NCBI RefSeq assembly: GCF_001435575.1
Contig: NZ_AZEA01000008.1
Span: 1 to 64,000 of the forward strand
Length of the DNA stretch: 64,000 bases
Direction of reading: 5' to 3'
Origin: Lentilactobacillus sunkii DSM 19904
GTDB lineage: Bacteria; Bacillota; Bacilli; Lactobacillales; Lactobacillaceae
The translations under genes were made by a program, and so were the position numbers. The notes beneath the pieces are model-generated. The model was not told the origin of the DNA and did not search any database. It worked only from the letters and a program-made list of their open reading frames with translations. This document shows positions 44,283 through 53,560 of the stretch, one piece after another. Within the stretch, counting starts at the first letter, position 1; each line of letters begins with the position of its first letter.

Positions 44283-45196
44283 ATCAAGATAAACAGTTTG
44301 AAAAATTAGCATTTAAAATCAAGGCCAAACGATGGTTGATCACGATCCTGTTAATTATCGTGCTTGTACCAATTATCGCTACCATTGGCTACAAAGCTTC
44401 CCAATCACTATCTGGGAAACAGTCAGGTCAGCTCATGGCAGATATGAGTATTAATCAGACGCTGATTAGTCCCAATATTCAAAATAGTGATTTGGCGCTT
44501 GGTAACACTGGTATTGGCGGTGGAACCGTCATCAGCCACCAATATAAAGACATTGACGGTTATCATATTCCCTGGCAGACAGTTCAAGGAAAATACAATT
44601 GGCTTTCCCATCAAATTCAGAGTGATAACTTAGTCGATTGGGGAAAGAATGTCGCATACACCCGCACAACTCAAACCAAAATTCCATTATTTTACAATGA
44701 CCAGGTAAAATCACCGCTTGTCCACAAGGCGTATGAAATTAGTGATGTTGCGGACATGAAGGGTTACGTTGGTGAAGTTGCCTTGACCTTCAAACAACCA
44801 ATGACCTATAAGCAAATTAAACAAAGAATACCATCAAATATCCAAGCAAACTGGTTCTGGCTGGGGGTCAGTGGCAAGGCTGATCCAACCATGCAGGATA
44901 ACAATTTGCTTGGTATCCAATCTATGAATGGAACAATTCAAGAATCTGATTATCGGTACTTTCGAAAGAGCCTAAAAAAGGCCGATGACTTAGGAACGTA
45001 TAACAACTTTTCAATCACAAAATTTGCCCATCAATACGCTCAAAAGTACCCTTCCCTGAATAAAGCAAAGTTTGCCGGTGTGATTGTCACAGGGAAGACT
45101 GAAAATTTCAAACCACTTGTTAACCAGAAGTGGATTGCTGAAAGCTCAGTTGGTGCCACAATCAAACGAGTCCCATATATTAAGCCAAGTTTTTAA
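44279..45196 (+). CDS. Membrane anti-sigma factor (Sigma_reg_N/Sigma_reg_C type)
   Basis: A 305-residue single-pass protein. A short cytosolic N-terminus (residues 1-18) is followed by one helix (about residues 20-38, WLITILLIIVLVPIIATIG) and a large external domain, the layout of the sigma-factor regulator family paired with ECF sigmas in Firmicutes. The 4-bp ATGA overlap with the sigma gene indicates coupled translation. The external domain is the likely sensor; its signal is unknown. Confidence 0.85.
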   Translation: MNQDKQFEKLAFKIKAKRWLITILLIIVLVPIIATIGYKASQSLSGKQSGQLMADMSINQTLISPNIQNSDLALGNTGIGGGTVISHQYKDIDGYHIPWQTVQGKYNWLSHQIQSDNLVDWGKNVAYTRTTQTKIPLFYNDQVKSPLVHKAYEISDVADMKGYVGEVALTFKQPMTYKQIKQRIPSNIQANWFWLGVSGKADPTMQDNNLLGIQSMNGTIQESDYRYFRKSLKKADDLGTYNNFSITKFAHQYAQKYPSLNKAKFAGVIVTGKTENFKPLVNQKWIAESSVGATIKRVPYIKPSF

Positions 45197-45202
45197 CTTG
45201 TC

Positions 45203-45231
45203 AAAAGCCATCCGCAAACGGATGGCTTTAT
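45203..45231. terminator. Bidirectional terminator after the sigma/anti-sigma operon
   Basis: AAAGCCATCCG / CGGATGGCTTT with a CAAA loop; T-rich on both sides, between convergent genes. Confidence 0.88.
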
Positions 45232-45235
45232 TAGT

Positions 45236-45970
45236 CTATTTAAACGCAGTAAAGGTTCCCATGACCACCAATAAGACGCCAAGAATTGGCTTAACATATT
45301 TGGTGAACTTCTGGGGATCCAATTTACCCAACAAAACGGGTGCCAAAAACGATCCCATGATGGCCCCAAACATTAACCCCAGTCCAACTGACCAGTCAAC
45401 GTTGCCGGCTGACAAATGGAAAACCAAACCGGTGGCAGTCATGACCACTAACACGAGTGAGGATGTCGCGGCAGCTGTCACCATATCTGTACCCATCACA
45501 AGCAGTCCGGCCACAACTGGTCCACCGCCACTCAAGCCGCCAATTCCGACCATCAAGCCGCTGATGACACCGTAAATTGGTGCCAGCCACTTATTGGGCT
45601 TTTTATGGCCGTCCTGTTTGCTCAATAACGTCTGGATTCCCAGAACCGCTAAGATACCACCAATAATATACTGATAGATTTTAACCGGAATATGTGGCGA
45701 CAACAGCGAACCGACAACCACAGCGGGAACGGCAAAGATGATCATCCGCCAGGCAATCTTCAACTTGATTTTGTGTAATCGGAAATATGAATAAGAACCA
45801 ATCAACAGTGATGGAAATGAGGTCACCAAAGACGTTGCTGCCGCGCTGGCCGGACCCAATCCAAAGACAGTCGTCAAGATTCCCAGATAAAAGGCCGCTC
45901 CGCCACCACCAAGGGTGATAACAACCGTTCCAATGATAAAGCCGGTAATGATCAGAAATACGATATTCAT
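45236..45970 (-). CDS. TauE/SafE-family anion permease
   Basis: A 244-residue membrane protein with about eight helices. The two internal repeats of the TauE/SafE fold are visible as GGGGAAFYLGILTTVFGLGPASAAATSLV (first, about residues 20-48) and GGLSGGGPVVAGLLVMGTDMVTAAATSSLV (second). Relatives export sulfite, sulfoacetate or other small anions. Substrate not predictable. A GAGGCG site precedes the ATG. Confidence 0.88.
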   Translation of the reverse strand: MNIVFLIITGFIIGTVVITLGGGGAAFYLGILTTVFGLGPASAAATSLVTSFPSLLIGSYSYFRLHKIKLKIAWRMIIFAVPAVVVGSLLSPHIPVKIYQYIIGGILAVLGIQTLLSKQDGHKKPNKWLAPIYGVISGLMVGIGGLSGGGPVVAGLLVMGTDMVTAAATSSLVLVVMTATGLVFHLSAGNVDWSVGLGLMFGAIMGSFLAPVLLGKLDPQKFTKYVKPILGVLLVVMGTFTAFK

Positions 45971-46140
45971 AAACTGACGCCTCTTCCAAACAACATGATG
46001 AACTTATTGTACACCTGCAAAACATCCCTTAATTAAGCATTAAATGAACAAATTTGCTATGATTTCAATTCTTCAACAGGAATTTATCATATAATAGTTA
46101 TGTTCGCATCATAATGATTTTGTTGAGGAGAGAATTCATA

Positions 46141-47289
46141 ATGGGTATTCATCTTAAAGCAGTAACCGCATTCGCAGCAGTTGCAGTCGTTTCGTGTGGT
46201 CTGGGGCTTTCAATTCCAAGCAGCCACCCCAAAACGATTGCATCGGGAACTCATCACCAACTAACCACTGAACAAAAGATCGATAATCGAATTAAGCATA
46301 TGACATTGAACGAAAAGATCGGCCAGCTGTTTGTCACTGGCGTTTCAAACAATAAAGCCGCTACCAAAAACGATATCAAGAAGTACCACTTAGGTGGCAT
46401 TATTTTGATGGGCAATAATTTTGTCGGTACCAAGTCGTCGTTCAAATCCCGGCTCAAGAGCTATCAACGAAGTGCCAAAATTCCCCTGACCATTTCAACG
46501 GATCAGGAAGGCGGCACGGTTTCAAGGCTGAGTGCAAATAAACGGATCTCCGGCCACAGTTACTACCTTTCACCACAACAGGCGCTCCACCGCGGCGGCA
46601 TGAAGAAGGTTCTCTCCATGTATCGATATCAAGCTAAACAGCTGCATTCCCTGGGGATTAATTGGAACTTCGCTCCGGTTGCTGATGTTTCCACAAAACA
46701 CAGCAGCTTCATCTATGACCGGACAATTGGTAAGGGCTACAAAAAGACAGCTTACTATATTTCAAAGAGTGTCCCAGCAATCCAAGACCAACATGTTGCA
46801 GCAACGTTAAAGCATTTTCCAGGATATGGTTCGGCAGCCGATACCCATACCGGCTCTGCTGGCGTCAACCGCTCACTCAAGTCGTTTAAAACGAAGGACT
46901 TTATCCCATTCAAGGCCGGCATTAAAAGCGGTGTCGACTCAGTAATGGTCACCCATATCATTTTAAAGAAAATCGATCCGCACAAACCGGCATCCCTATC
47001 TAAAAAAGATATTAGTCTCCTCAGAAATGATTTGAACTTTAAGGGCGTCATTGTATCCGATAGTCTTCAGATGCAGGCTGTTGGCAATTACGCCGTTTCT
47101 CATCATGTTTACCGCGACGTTGCGGCCTTTAAAGCCGGCAACGACGTCCTGTTAACCAGCGATTACAAGCGCGGCATCCCTCAAATTCGGCACGCCGTGG
47201 CCAAGAAACAGATTTCCGTTAAACACATCAACGCTTCCGTTAAGCGAATCCTAACCATGAAAGCCAAAACCGGGTTAAACATTGACTAG
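46141..47289 (+). CDS. nagZ: Exported GH3 beta-N-acetylhexosaminidase (NagZ-like)
   Basis: A 382-residue GH3 enzyme that would cut GlcNAc from muropeptides or other beta-GlcNAc ends. Marks are STDQEGGTVSRL, the catalytic His-containing KHFPGYGSAADTHTG and the nucleophile Asp in VIVSDSLQMQAV. A hydrophobic N-terminal stretch (about residues 5-25) without a lipobox indicates export or anchoring, unlike cytosolic NagZ of Gram-negatives. GAGGAGAG precedes ATG 46141; the nine upstream codons are not used. Likely in cell-wall turnover or scavenging. Confidence 0.9.
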   Translation: MGIHLKAVTAFAAVAVVSCGLGLSIPSSHPKTIASGTHHQLTTEQKIDNRIKHMTLNEKIGQLFVTGVSNNKAATKNDIKKYHLGGIILMGNNFVGTKSSFKSRLKSYQRSAKIPLTISTDQEGGTVSRLSANKRISGHSYYLSPQQALHRGGMKKVLSMYRYQAKQLHSLGINWNFAPVADVSTKHSSFIYDRTIGKGYKKTAYYISKSVPAIQDQHVAATLKHFPGYGSAADTHTGSAGVNRSLKSFKTKDFIPFKAGIKSGVDSVMVTHIILKKIDPHKPASLSKKDISLLRNDLNFKGVIVSDSLQMQAVGNYAVSHHVYRDVAAFKAGNDVLLTSDYKRGIPQIRHAVAKKQISVKHINASVKRILTMKAKTGLNID

Positions 47290-47385
47290 CAGGTAAACGA
47301 ATATTTTCCGGAACCATGAATTGTGTGATACATTTAACATGTAAGTGTTTCCGGATTTAACGGATTCCAAAATGAGGTGAACAAA

Positions 47386-47772
47386 ATGAATGAAAAGGAA
47401 AAAGCACAAAACGCCAAACGGGCCAACATCATGTGGGTCATGATGACATTGATGATTCTAGTCGTGATTGCCGGCATCGTTGGTATCATCATGAAAAGTC
47501 ACCAAACTGGCCAATATAAAGAAATGATTCGGCAAAGCATTGTCGTGTATAATAAAACCGATCCTGAAAAGACCCTCTCAGCAGATAGTAAAACTAAAGT
47601 CTATCGCGTTCGTAAATCCGGTGATGGCGAATTCTTCGTCCAATTGAACGGAACCAGTCCAAAGTTTGTTTATGAAAAGAATCACGGCAAATGGTCTTCA
47701 GTTGGTACTCAAAAGAAAGCTAATGTCGTTTTGAAGTATCGGGCGGTTTACACGTCTAATCAGCAAGGATAA
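47386..47772 (+). CDS. Single-pass membrane protein of unknown function
   Basis: A 128-residue protein: Lys/Glu-rich N-terminus, one helix (about residues 18-40, IMWVMMTLMILVVIAGIVGII) and an external domain of about 90 residues with DPEKTLSADSKTKVYRVRKSGDGEFFV. Start ATG 47386 follows GAGGTG. It lies 97 nt after nagZ and shares its terminator, so it may be co-transcribed. Family not recognised. Confidence 0.7.
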   Translation: MNEKEKAQNAKRANIMWVMMTLMILVVIAGIVGIIMKSHQTGQYKEMIRQSIVVYNKTDPEKTLSADSKTKVYRVRKSGDGEFFVQLNGTSPKFVYEKNHGKWSSVGTQKKANVVLKYRAVYTSNQQG

Positions 47773-47792
47773 CTTGAAACCATATGTATAAC

Positions 47793-47824
47793 AAAGGCAG
47801 CCGAAACTTCTCGGCTGCCTTTTA
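47793..47824. terminator. Bidirectional terminator
   Basis: AAAGGCAGCCGA / TCGGCTGCCTTT, 6-nt loop, T runs on both sides, between convergent genes. Confidence 0.9.
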
Positions 47825-47829
47825 ATCTG

Positions 47830-48834
47830 CTATTTAATTGGTTTCTGAGTTGCCAAAATATCATCAATCTTCTTGAGTTCTTCATCAGAGAACTCGAGGT
47901 TATCCAACGCCTTCACGTTATCAAGCAACTGTTCCGGTCGGCTGGCACCAATCAAGACACTGGCAATTTCCGGTTCACGCAGGTTCCAGGCCAACGCCAT
48001 TTCGGCAAGCGTCTGACCCCGGTCTGCAGCAACCTGATTCAACTTTTTAACAGTCTTAATGGTTTCTTCCACCTGTTCTTCATGCAAGAATGGACTGGTG
48101 GATTTGTGGGCCCGGGAGTCAGCTGGAATACCATTCAGATACTTATCAGTTAACAATCCTTGTGCCAATGAACTGAAGCTGACGGCAGCCTTGTGTTCCT
48201 TCTTTAATACCGGGAAGAGGTCGTTTTCAATATGACGGTCAAACATGTTGTATCGCGGTTGGTGGATCACAAACGGTGTCTTCAAATCGTTGAAAATCTT
48301 GGTAATTTCAGCGGTTTGATGGCCATCGTAATTTGAAATCCCGATGTAGAGTGCTTTTCCTTCATGAACCAACTCGTCCAGTGCCAACGCGGTTTCTTCC
48401 AACGGTGTATCAGGATCGAAGCGGTGGGAATAGAAAATATCAACATAGTCCAAGCCCATCCGCTTCAGGCTTTGATTGGCACTGGCAATAATGTTCTTCC
48501 GAGAACCCCACTCACCATAAGGGCCTGGCCACATGTAGTAGCCGGCTTTGCTGGCGATAATCATTTCATCCCGGTAAGGCTTCATGTCAGTCGCCATAAT
48601 CCGGCCGAAATTCTCTTCGGCACTACCGGGTTCCGGACCGTAGTTGTTGGCCAAATCGAAGTAGGTAATCCCCAAATCGAAGGCTTGGTGAATAATCACC
48701 TTCTGGTTTTCAAATGAATCGACACTGCCAAAATTATGCCAGAGGCCTAAACTAAGAGCCGGAATTTTTAAGCCGCTTCTACCTACGCGGTTATAAACCA
48801 TTTTATCGTAACGATCTTTGGATGCTTTATACAT
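47830..48834 (-). CDS. Aldo/keto reductase (YghZ/AKR14-like)
   Basis: A 334-residue NADPH-dependent reductase of the AKR14 type (E. coli YghZ reduces methylglyoxal and L-glyceraldehyde 3-phosphate). Catalytic residues are Asp and Tyr in YFDLANNYGPEPGSAEE, Lys in IIASKAGYYMWPGPYGEWGS and His in YSHRFDPDTP. The first and last blocks match YghZ closely. It is divergent from a MerR gene across a 20-bp palindrome, so it is induced by that regulator, probably in response to reactive aldehydes. Confidence 0.92.
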   Translation of the reverse strand: MYKASKDRYDKMVYNRVGRSGLKIPALSLGLWHNFGSVDSFENQKVIIHQAFDLGITYFDLANNYGPEPGSAEENFGRIMATDMKPYRDEMIIASKAGYYMWPGPYGEWGSRKNIIASANQSLKRMGLDYVDIFYSHRFDPDTPLEETALALDELVHEGKALYIGISNYDGHQTAEITKIFNDLKTPFVIHQPRYNMFDRHIENDLFPVLKKEHKAAVSFSSLAQGLLTDKYLNGIPADSRAHKSTSPFLHEEQVEETIKTVKKLNQVAADRGQTLAEMALAWNLREPEIASVLIGASRPEQLLDNVKALDNLEFSDEELKKIDDILATQKPIK

Positions 48835-48863
48835 TTTGCCATCTCCTAAATTTGTTTAGCTTA

Positions 48864-48894
48864 AATGTAACACTTCAAGTATACTTGAAGTAAA
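48864..48894. promoter_or_regulatory. MerR operator and aldo/keto reductase promoter
   Basis: A perfect 20-bp palindrome, ACTTCAAGTATACTTGAAGT, at 48872-48891. On the minus strand TTTACT (48889-48894) and TACATT (48864-48869) are 19 nt apart with the palindrome in between, exactly the long-spacer promoter that MerR-family proteins activate by twisting DNA. The divergent MerR gene starts 30 nt away. Confidence 0.8.
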
Positions 48895-48921
48895 ATCATT
48901 TCAACTCAGGAGGCCACAATT

Positions 48922-49350
48922 TTGGAAACAACCACTGTTAAAACCTATTCCATCACTCAAGTATCCAAAATGTACAATCTACCGACAACCACGCTTCGGT
49001 ATTACGAGGACTTGGGACTGCTGTATGATATTCCGCGGATAAAGGGCCGCCGGGCTTACACCCAGGAACACCTGAACCGATTGGGCGCAATCTGCTGCTT
49101 CAAGGATACCGGCATGACGTTAAAAGAACTCCAAGAACTCTTTGAAGCCCAGGATAATGACAACGATCTAACCAAAACCTGTGAGATTTTGGATAACCAT
49201 TATGAACGGGTATTGGAACAGCTGGCTCAGCTAAAGAAGAATGAGCGTCATATCAAACGTAAGGTCCGATTTTACCATGATATCAAATCAGCAAAGGAGA
49301 ATCATACCAAGATGCCAGACTGGGATGATTATCGGGATCGAGATTTTTAA
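48922..49350 (+). CDS. MerR-family transcriptional regulator
   Basis: A 142-residue regulator with an N-terminal winged helix (SITQVSKMYNLPTTTLRYYEDLGLL, about residues 10-34), a wing RIKGRRAYTQEHLNRLGAI, and a C-terminal coiled coil (about residues 80-122). No metal-binding Cys cluster as in MerR or CueR; the single pair ICCF (about residues 58-61) lies in the domain linker and could be redox-active. It resembles the AdhR/NmlR carbonyl-sensing branch. Start is TTG with GGAGG 8 nt upstream. Confidence 0.88.
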   Translation: METTTVKTYSITQVSKMYNLPTTTLRYYEDLGLLYDIPRIKGRRAYTQEHLNRLGAICCFKDTGMTLKELQELFEAQDNDNDLTKTCEILDNHYERVLEQLAQLKKNERHIKRKVRFYHDIKSAKENHTKMPDWDDYRDRDF

Positions 49351-49363
49351 TCGTTATATCAAA

Positions 49364-49395
49364 AAGGGGTCTGAGAAATATTTCTCAGACCCCTT
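49364..49395. terminator. Bidirectional terminator
   Basis: AAGGGGTCTGAGAAAT and its exact complement, a nearly loop-less 32-bp palindrome between convergent MerR and OppA genes. Confidence 0.85.
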
Positions 49396-49408
49396 AAGTG
49401 TTGTTAAT

Positions 49409-51208
49409 TTATTTTGGATTTGATGAAGTCAGCTCCAAATTATCCCAGAACGTTGGGAACAAATAATTATTGTAAGCTGCCTGTTTAAAGTTCTTCAGCC
49501 GATGGTTAACCGGTGTGAAGCTTAACAATGTGCTTTGTGGTGCATAAGCAGCCTGCTCATTCATATATTCCTGCCACTTCTTGAATTGTTTGGTTCGATA
49601 ACTTTGGTTCCAAGCTTTACTATTATTCAAGCTGTTGAGCAGCTCAGTATTCTTCTTGGTGACAAAATGGCCCATGTTATAGGTGGCATCCTCACCATAG
49701 AACTGGGTTGGCGTTGGCTCATAAGTCAGCTGCCAGCCCCCGACAAAGACATCAATCTTGCTTTGTTTGGGTTTACCCAAAATTGAATAGAAACTGTTAA
49801 TTTCAAGGGGGCGGCCATTAGTCATTTGGACGTTCAATCCCAACTTCCGCCATTGCTGAACCTCGTAGCGAGAAATCTCATTGCTGGCTGCGGAACCCTG
49901 CATGGCTCCGAAGTGAATGGTCAACTTCTTACCGTTTGGTTGAACGTACCACTTGCCCTTCTTCTTGTATCCGGCGTCCTTCAACAGCTTCTTGGCCTTC
50001 GCCATGTCATATGGGAATCCAGCTGCTTTATTTTCGTGATACTTTTTAAAGATTGGTGGGATCAGGGTATTTGGCCGCCACTGAACACCGCTTAAGATCT
50101 TCTTATTAACCTGATCCAAATTAACCGCGTACAGCATGGCTTTTCTCAGATTCTTGTTGCCCATTTTACTGTGTTTATACATGACGTTCTTATTCTTTTT
50201 GGTGTCAAAATAACCGACGTTAAATCCAAAGTAGCCGTAACTTAAGCCGGGAGCACCTGCTAATGTGTAGCCTTTGATACCCTTGACTGATTTATATTGG
50301 CTGGCCGGTAGACCACCAAGCGCAAAGTCGAACTTTTTGGCTTTGAATGCGGCAGCCGAATTACTTGAGGAAACCACTTGAATATCGATGTGTTTGATCT
50401 TTGGTTGTGGTCCCCAGTAATACTTGTTGGGAACCCAAGCGGTTGATTCGCCTTGGACTTGATTCTGCAGCTTATACGGACCGACAAAGATCGGGTGTTT
50501 TCGAATCGCTGGTGCAGACGTCAGTTTTGAAATTTTGACGTTCTTAATGTGATTATATGGAACAACTGTCCCCCATAAGAAGGAATTACCGGCATACTGC
50601 ATAGCTGGTGACAGATGCGTGTAATGGATAACGACCTGTTTGCCGTTTTGACCATCCGGATAAGTAATCCCAGAAATGGTTGTTGTTTTGCCACTGTGGT
50701 ATGCGGCCATTCCTTTGATCGTCGCCATATCAGAGGAGTACTGCTCAGCGGCAGTGTTCCTGTTGCCAATGATTTCGTAAGCATACTCAACATCCTTGGC
50801 AATTACCGGGCTGCCATTGGACCATTTGGCGTTTTTACGGATTGTAATTGTTGCCGTGTTATTTGACCGATCCAACTTGAGATTGGCCAATCCACCGTTC
50901 ACAATCTTGAAGTCCTTATTGCTTTTGAACAGTTGATCACCACCACCGGGTGAATAAACGTCGGAATCTTCAACGTTATCCTGCAAAACTGCCAGGGTGA
51001 TTCCAGTAAATGGTGCATCAACGACTTCGGCAGCCGTCAACGTACTATCGTTCCCCGCTTTGGTTGCTTTGCCAGATGCACTGTAAGTTGTCGGCATCGA
51101 AATCGGCTTGGATTGTGATTCGGAGTTTTTATTGTTCGAGCAAGCTGCGAATGCAAGCGTCGAAAGACTGACAGCTCCTAACACCAACCATTTCTTAATA
51201 TTTTTCAT
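49409..51208 (-). CDS. OppA-type peptide ABC transporter substrate-binding lipoprotein
   Basis: A 599-residue SBP_bac_5 family protein. The signal peptide ends in LAFAAC, giving a lipid-anchored Cys at about residue 20. The mature fold shows KWSNGSPVIAKDVEYAYEII, ALGGLPASQYKS and the AMLYAVNLDQVNKKI blocks of peptide receptors. It is solitary, with no permease or ATPase genes nearby, as orphan OppA paralogues often are. The frame extends 37 codons upstream, but AGGGAG precedes ATG 51208. Confidence 0.93.
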   Translation of the reverse strand: MKNIKKWLVLGAVSLSTLAFAACSNNKNSESQSKPISMPTTYSASGKATKAGNDSTLTAAEVVDAPFTGITLAVLQDNVEDSDVYSPGGGDQLFKSNKDFKIVNGGLANLKLDRSNNTATITIRKNAKWSNGSPVIAKDVEYAYEIIGNRNTAAEQYSSDMATIKGMAAYHSGKTTTISGITYPDGQNGKQVVIHYTHLSPAMQYAGNSFLWGTVVPYNHIKNVKISKLTSAPAIRKHPIFVGPYKLQNQVQGESTAWVPNKYYWGPQPKIKHIDIQVVSSSNSAAAFKAKKFDFALGGLPASQYKSVKGIKGYTLAGAPGLSYGYFGFNVGYFDTKKNKNVMYKHSKMGNKNLRKAMLYAVNLDQVNKKILSGVQWRPNTLIPPIFKKYHENKAAGFPYDMAKAKKLLKDAGYKKKGKWYVQPNGKKLTIHFGAMQGSAASNEISRYEVQQWRKLGLNVQMTNGRPLEINSFYSILGKPKQSKIDVFVGGWQLTYEPTPTQFYGEDATYNMGHFVTKKNTELLNSLNNSKAWNQSYRTKQFKKWQEYMNEQAAYAPQSTLLSFTPVNHRLKNFKQAAYNNYLFPTFWDNLELTSSNPK

Positions 51209-51423
51209 GGCAATATCTCCCTTGCACAATATGATATTAAAATGAGATTCTTCTAATACAATTTTAATTATATATCTGACATGTAAGGTATTGCAACACG
51301 AAAACCGAAAACCAACCAAAAAAGGCCAGAGATTTCTCTCCGACCAAATCCTAGTGATTGCAAAATTTTTTCATTAATTTGGGATTTTGCTCCCATATAG
51401 ATAATACCACACTATGGTATGTT

Positions 51424-51987
51424 TTAAACGCTTCGTGAACTTAACGTCGGCATGGCAGCTGTCAAAAATTGGTTCGCAAACTCATCATTATTAAGCCATG
51501 GCTTGATTTGATCCTTCTTCAAGATTAACGGCATTCGATTATGGATGGTTGCAACAGACTGATTGGGAGCTGTTGTGAGTAAAATACTTTGGGGTGTCCC
51601 TTGGAAAACATTATAAAAACCACCGATATATAATGGTTCCGGAGCCTCACCATAATTAAACCAATATTTTTCTTTGTCCTGAGACCATTCGAAAAAGCCG
51701 CTAGTCGGATAGACACATCGGCGGGCCTTAAATGAACTCGCAAACATTTTCTTTTCATTAACAGTTTCCGATCTGGCGTTAATAATCAATTGACCCGGTT
51801 TGAATCCTGGGAAGCCCCATTTCATCGCGACAACTTTGACCTGATCTTCACCCGGAATAACCAGTGCAGTCTGATCGGATGGAAAGACTTCGCCGGTTTT
51901 CGGCTGGTAACCATTATCAACGGCAAGCTCATAAATCCGGTTAATTTCAGGATTCTTTTTAGGTTCAAACATAAATCGTCCACACAT
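51424..51987 (-). CDS. SRAP-family (YedK/HMCES) protein
   Basis: A 187-residue SOS response-associated peptidase-like protein that cross-links covalently to abasic sites in single-stranded DNA through Cys2. The start MCGRF, the INARSET block (Asn of the active site), SGFFEW (Glu) and IHNRMPLIL (His) are all present. Translation begins at ATG 51987 after GAGGTG; that start puts Cys at position 2, which the mechanism needs. Monocistronic. Confidence 0.94.
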   Translation of the reverse strand: MCGRFMFEPKKNPEINRIYELAVDNGYQPKTGEVFPSDQTALVIPGEDQVKVVAMKWGFPGFKPGQLIINARSETVNEKKMFASSFKARRCVYPTSGFFEWSQDKEKYWFNYGEAPEPLYIGGFYNVFQGTPQSILLTTAPNQSVATIHNRMPLILKKDQIKPWLNNDEFANQFLTAAMPTLSSRSV

Positions 51988-52109
51988 GACAATCACCTCA
52001 CAAACACGTTAGATACTTTAGTTATTGAAAGCGGTAGCAACCTTACATAATCTATGGTAACATCTATTTAAATTATTTCGATATTATGAACACGGGGAGT
52101 TAATCAATC

Positions 52110-53486
52110 ATGAATTCGGAAGAAAAACAATCTTTAATTAAAGCGGTCAATGAAGCCTCTCCTGAAGGCCTTCGCCAATTTATCATCAACCAGGCCCAAT
52201 TCGATCCGACATTCTTCCAAGATGTGAGTGCACAGTTCGGCGACCTGGATACCGATGCTGAATTCAAAAATACCAAAAAACTCATTCAAGATACAGTCAG
52301 ACACAATAAGTCCTATGGCTTCATCGATTACCAAGGCTGTATTGTGGTCTGCAACGTCTTGGACGATGTCATTAATAAATACATGTTGAGATTCCGGCAG
52401 GGACACTACCATCACGCCATGAATGGATTGTTACTGGTCGTAGAAACCGCTGGCAAAATGTTAAGTGATGCTGACAGCAGTTCCGGTGCCCTCACAGATA
52501 CATTTGAACGGGCTTTTGCTTCCATGAAAAACCTCAGCACCAACATTGCTCCAGAAATTTTAGACTCTCAAAAGACAATTCTCATTAAAGATGCTATCCG
52601 GATCTTTAAACGAAAACTATTCGAGAACTGGTCAGAACAACGCTATGCGGTCTTGTTCAACATCCTGCCATTAGTTACCCAAAAGACTGCCAAGACCATC
52701 CAGACAGCCTCTAAAGCAGTCATTAAATCAGCTGGTGAGAGTTATGAAAAAAATCAGATGGTGATCGGCGACAAAATATTACACGCAAGAATCCTAATTC
52801 AGATCGGCCAGGAAACTGAAGCTGAACAATTCATGGATGAGAACAAAAATATCCCGCAGATTCGCGAGGTTGAAATCCAAAACGCCATCCAGAACAAGAA
52901 CTATCAGCATGCCGAGGAACTCTGCCTTGAAGCTTCCAAGCAAGACCAAGGCTGGCGCAGAATTTGGGAAAAGTACCTGATTAAGATTTATGACGCCACC
53001 AACCAACTGCAGAAGCAAAAGGGCGTTCTTGAAAATAGCCTGTTTGCAAACTACCCCGATGCATATGAACCGCTTAAACAATTAATGCAGCAGGATCAGA
53101 CTTGGAATGCTGAATATCCAAAACTGTTAGACAAAGCCGCCAAAAAGCTCACTCCTGAAAACTACGCCTTTATTCTCGCTAAAGAAAGTGAGTTTGACAA
53201 GCTGATTAAGGTTGTCATGCAGCATCCGGAACTAACGGAAACCTATAGTCCGAATCTTTACCATTCTTATCCAGACATTATCAATAAACTGTATTACCAA
53301 AATGTGGTGATGAATGAAAAGTACCCTGGCAGAAAAGCTTATCGGAGAATGGGCCGGCGAATTAAACGCTATGCTGAATTTGGCAGCCGCGACACCGCAA
53401 TCAAGTGGATTGACGGGCTGATCGAAGAATACCCTTCCCGGCCTGCGTTGGCTGAGGAGCTTGATAAAGTTAAGAAGAAACTTTGA
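52110..53486 (+). CDS. Alpha-helical protein of unknown function, TPR-like C-terminal half
   Basis: A 458-residue cytosolic protein, almost entirely helical, without signal peptide or membrane segments. The C-terminal part from about residue 220 has repeated helix pairs of 30-40 residues (ARILIQIGQETEAEQFM, NAIQNKNYQHAEELCLEA) suggesting tetratricopeptide-like repeats, and ends in RYAEFGSRDTAIKWIDGLIEEYPSRPALAEEL. The N-terminal half contains YQGCIVVCNVLDDVINKY. It resembles SWIM-domain-associated proteins of Firmicutes only in general layout. GGGGAG precedes the ATG. Confidence 0.8.
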   Translation: MNSEEKQSLIKAVNEASPEGLRQFIINQAQFDPTFFQDVSAQFGDLDTDAEFKNTKKLIQDTVRHNKSYGFIDYQGCIVVCNVLDDVINKYMLRFRQGHYHHAMNGLLLVVETAGKMLSDADSSSGALTDTFERAFASMKNLSTNIAPEILDSQKTILIKDAIRIFKRKLFENWSEQRYAVLFNILPLVTQKTAKTIQTASKAVIKSAGESYEKNQMVIGDKILHARILIQIGQETEAEQFMDENKNIPQIREVEIQNAIQNKNYQHAEELCLEASKQDQGWRRIWEKYLIKIYDATNQLQKQKGVLENSLFANYPDAYEPLKQLMQQDQTWNAEYPKLLDKAAKKLTPENYAFILAKESEFDKLIKVVMQHPELTETYSPNLYHSYPDIINKLYYQNVVMNEKYPGRKAYRRMGRRIKRYAEFGSRDTAIKWIDGLIEEYPSRPALAEELDKVKKKL

Positions 53487-53495
53487 ATCTATATT

Positions 53496-53535
53496 AAAAG
53501 TGGCCGGAACGAATCTGTTCCAGTCACTTTTTGTA
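53496..53535 (+). terminator. Terminator of the 458-residue protein gene
   Basis: AAAAGTG..GGAAC / GTTCC..CACTTTT arms with small mismatches, T5 on the plus strand. Confidence 0.8.
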
Positions 53536-53560
53536 TATCTATTTTTATTTGTTAAAACGT

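Noticed and set aside
47830-48834. Voltage-gated potassium channel beta subunit instead of reductase
   Set aside because: YghZ-like enzymes are often mislabelled so. The AKR tetrad, bacterial context and MerR control favour an aldehyde reductase.
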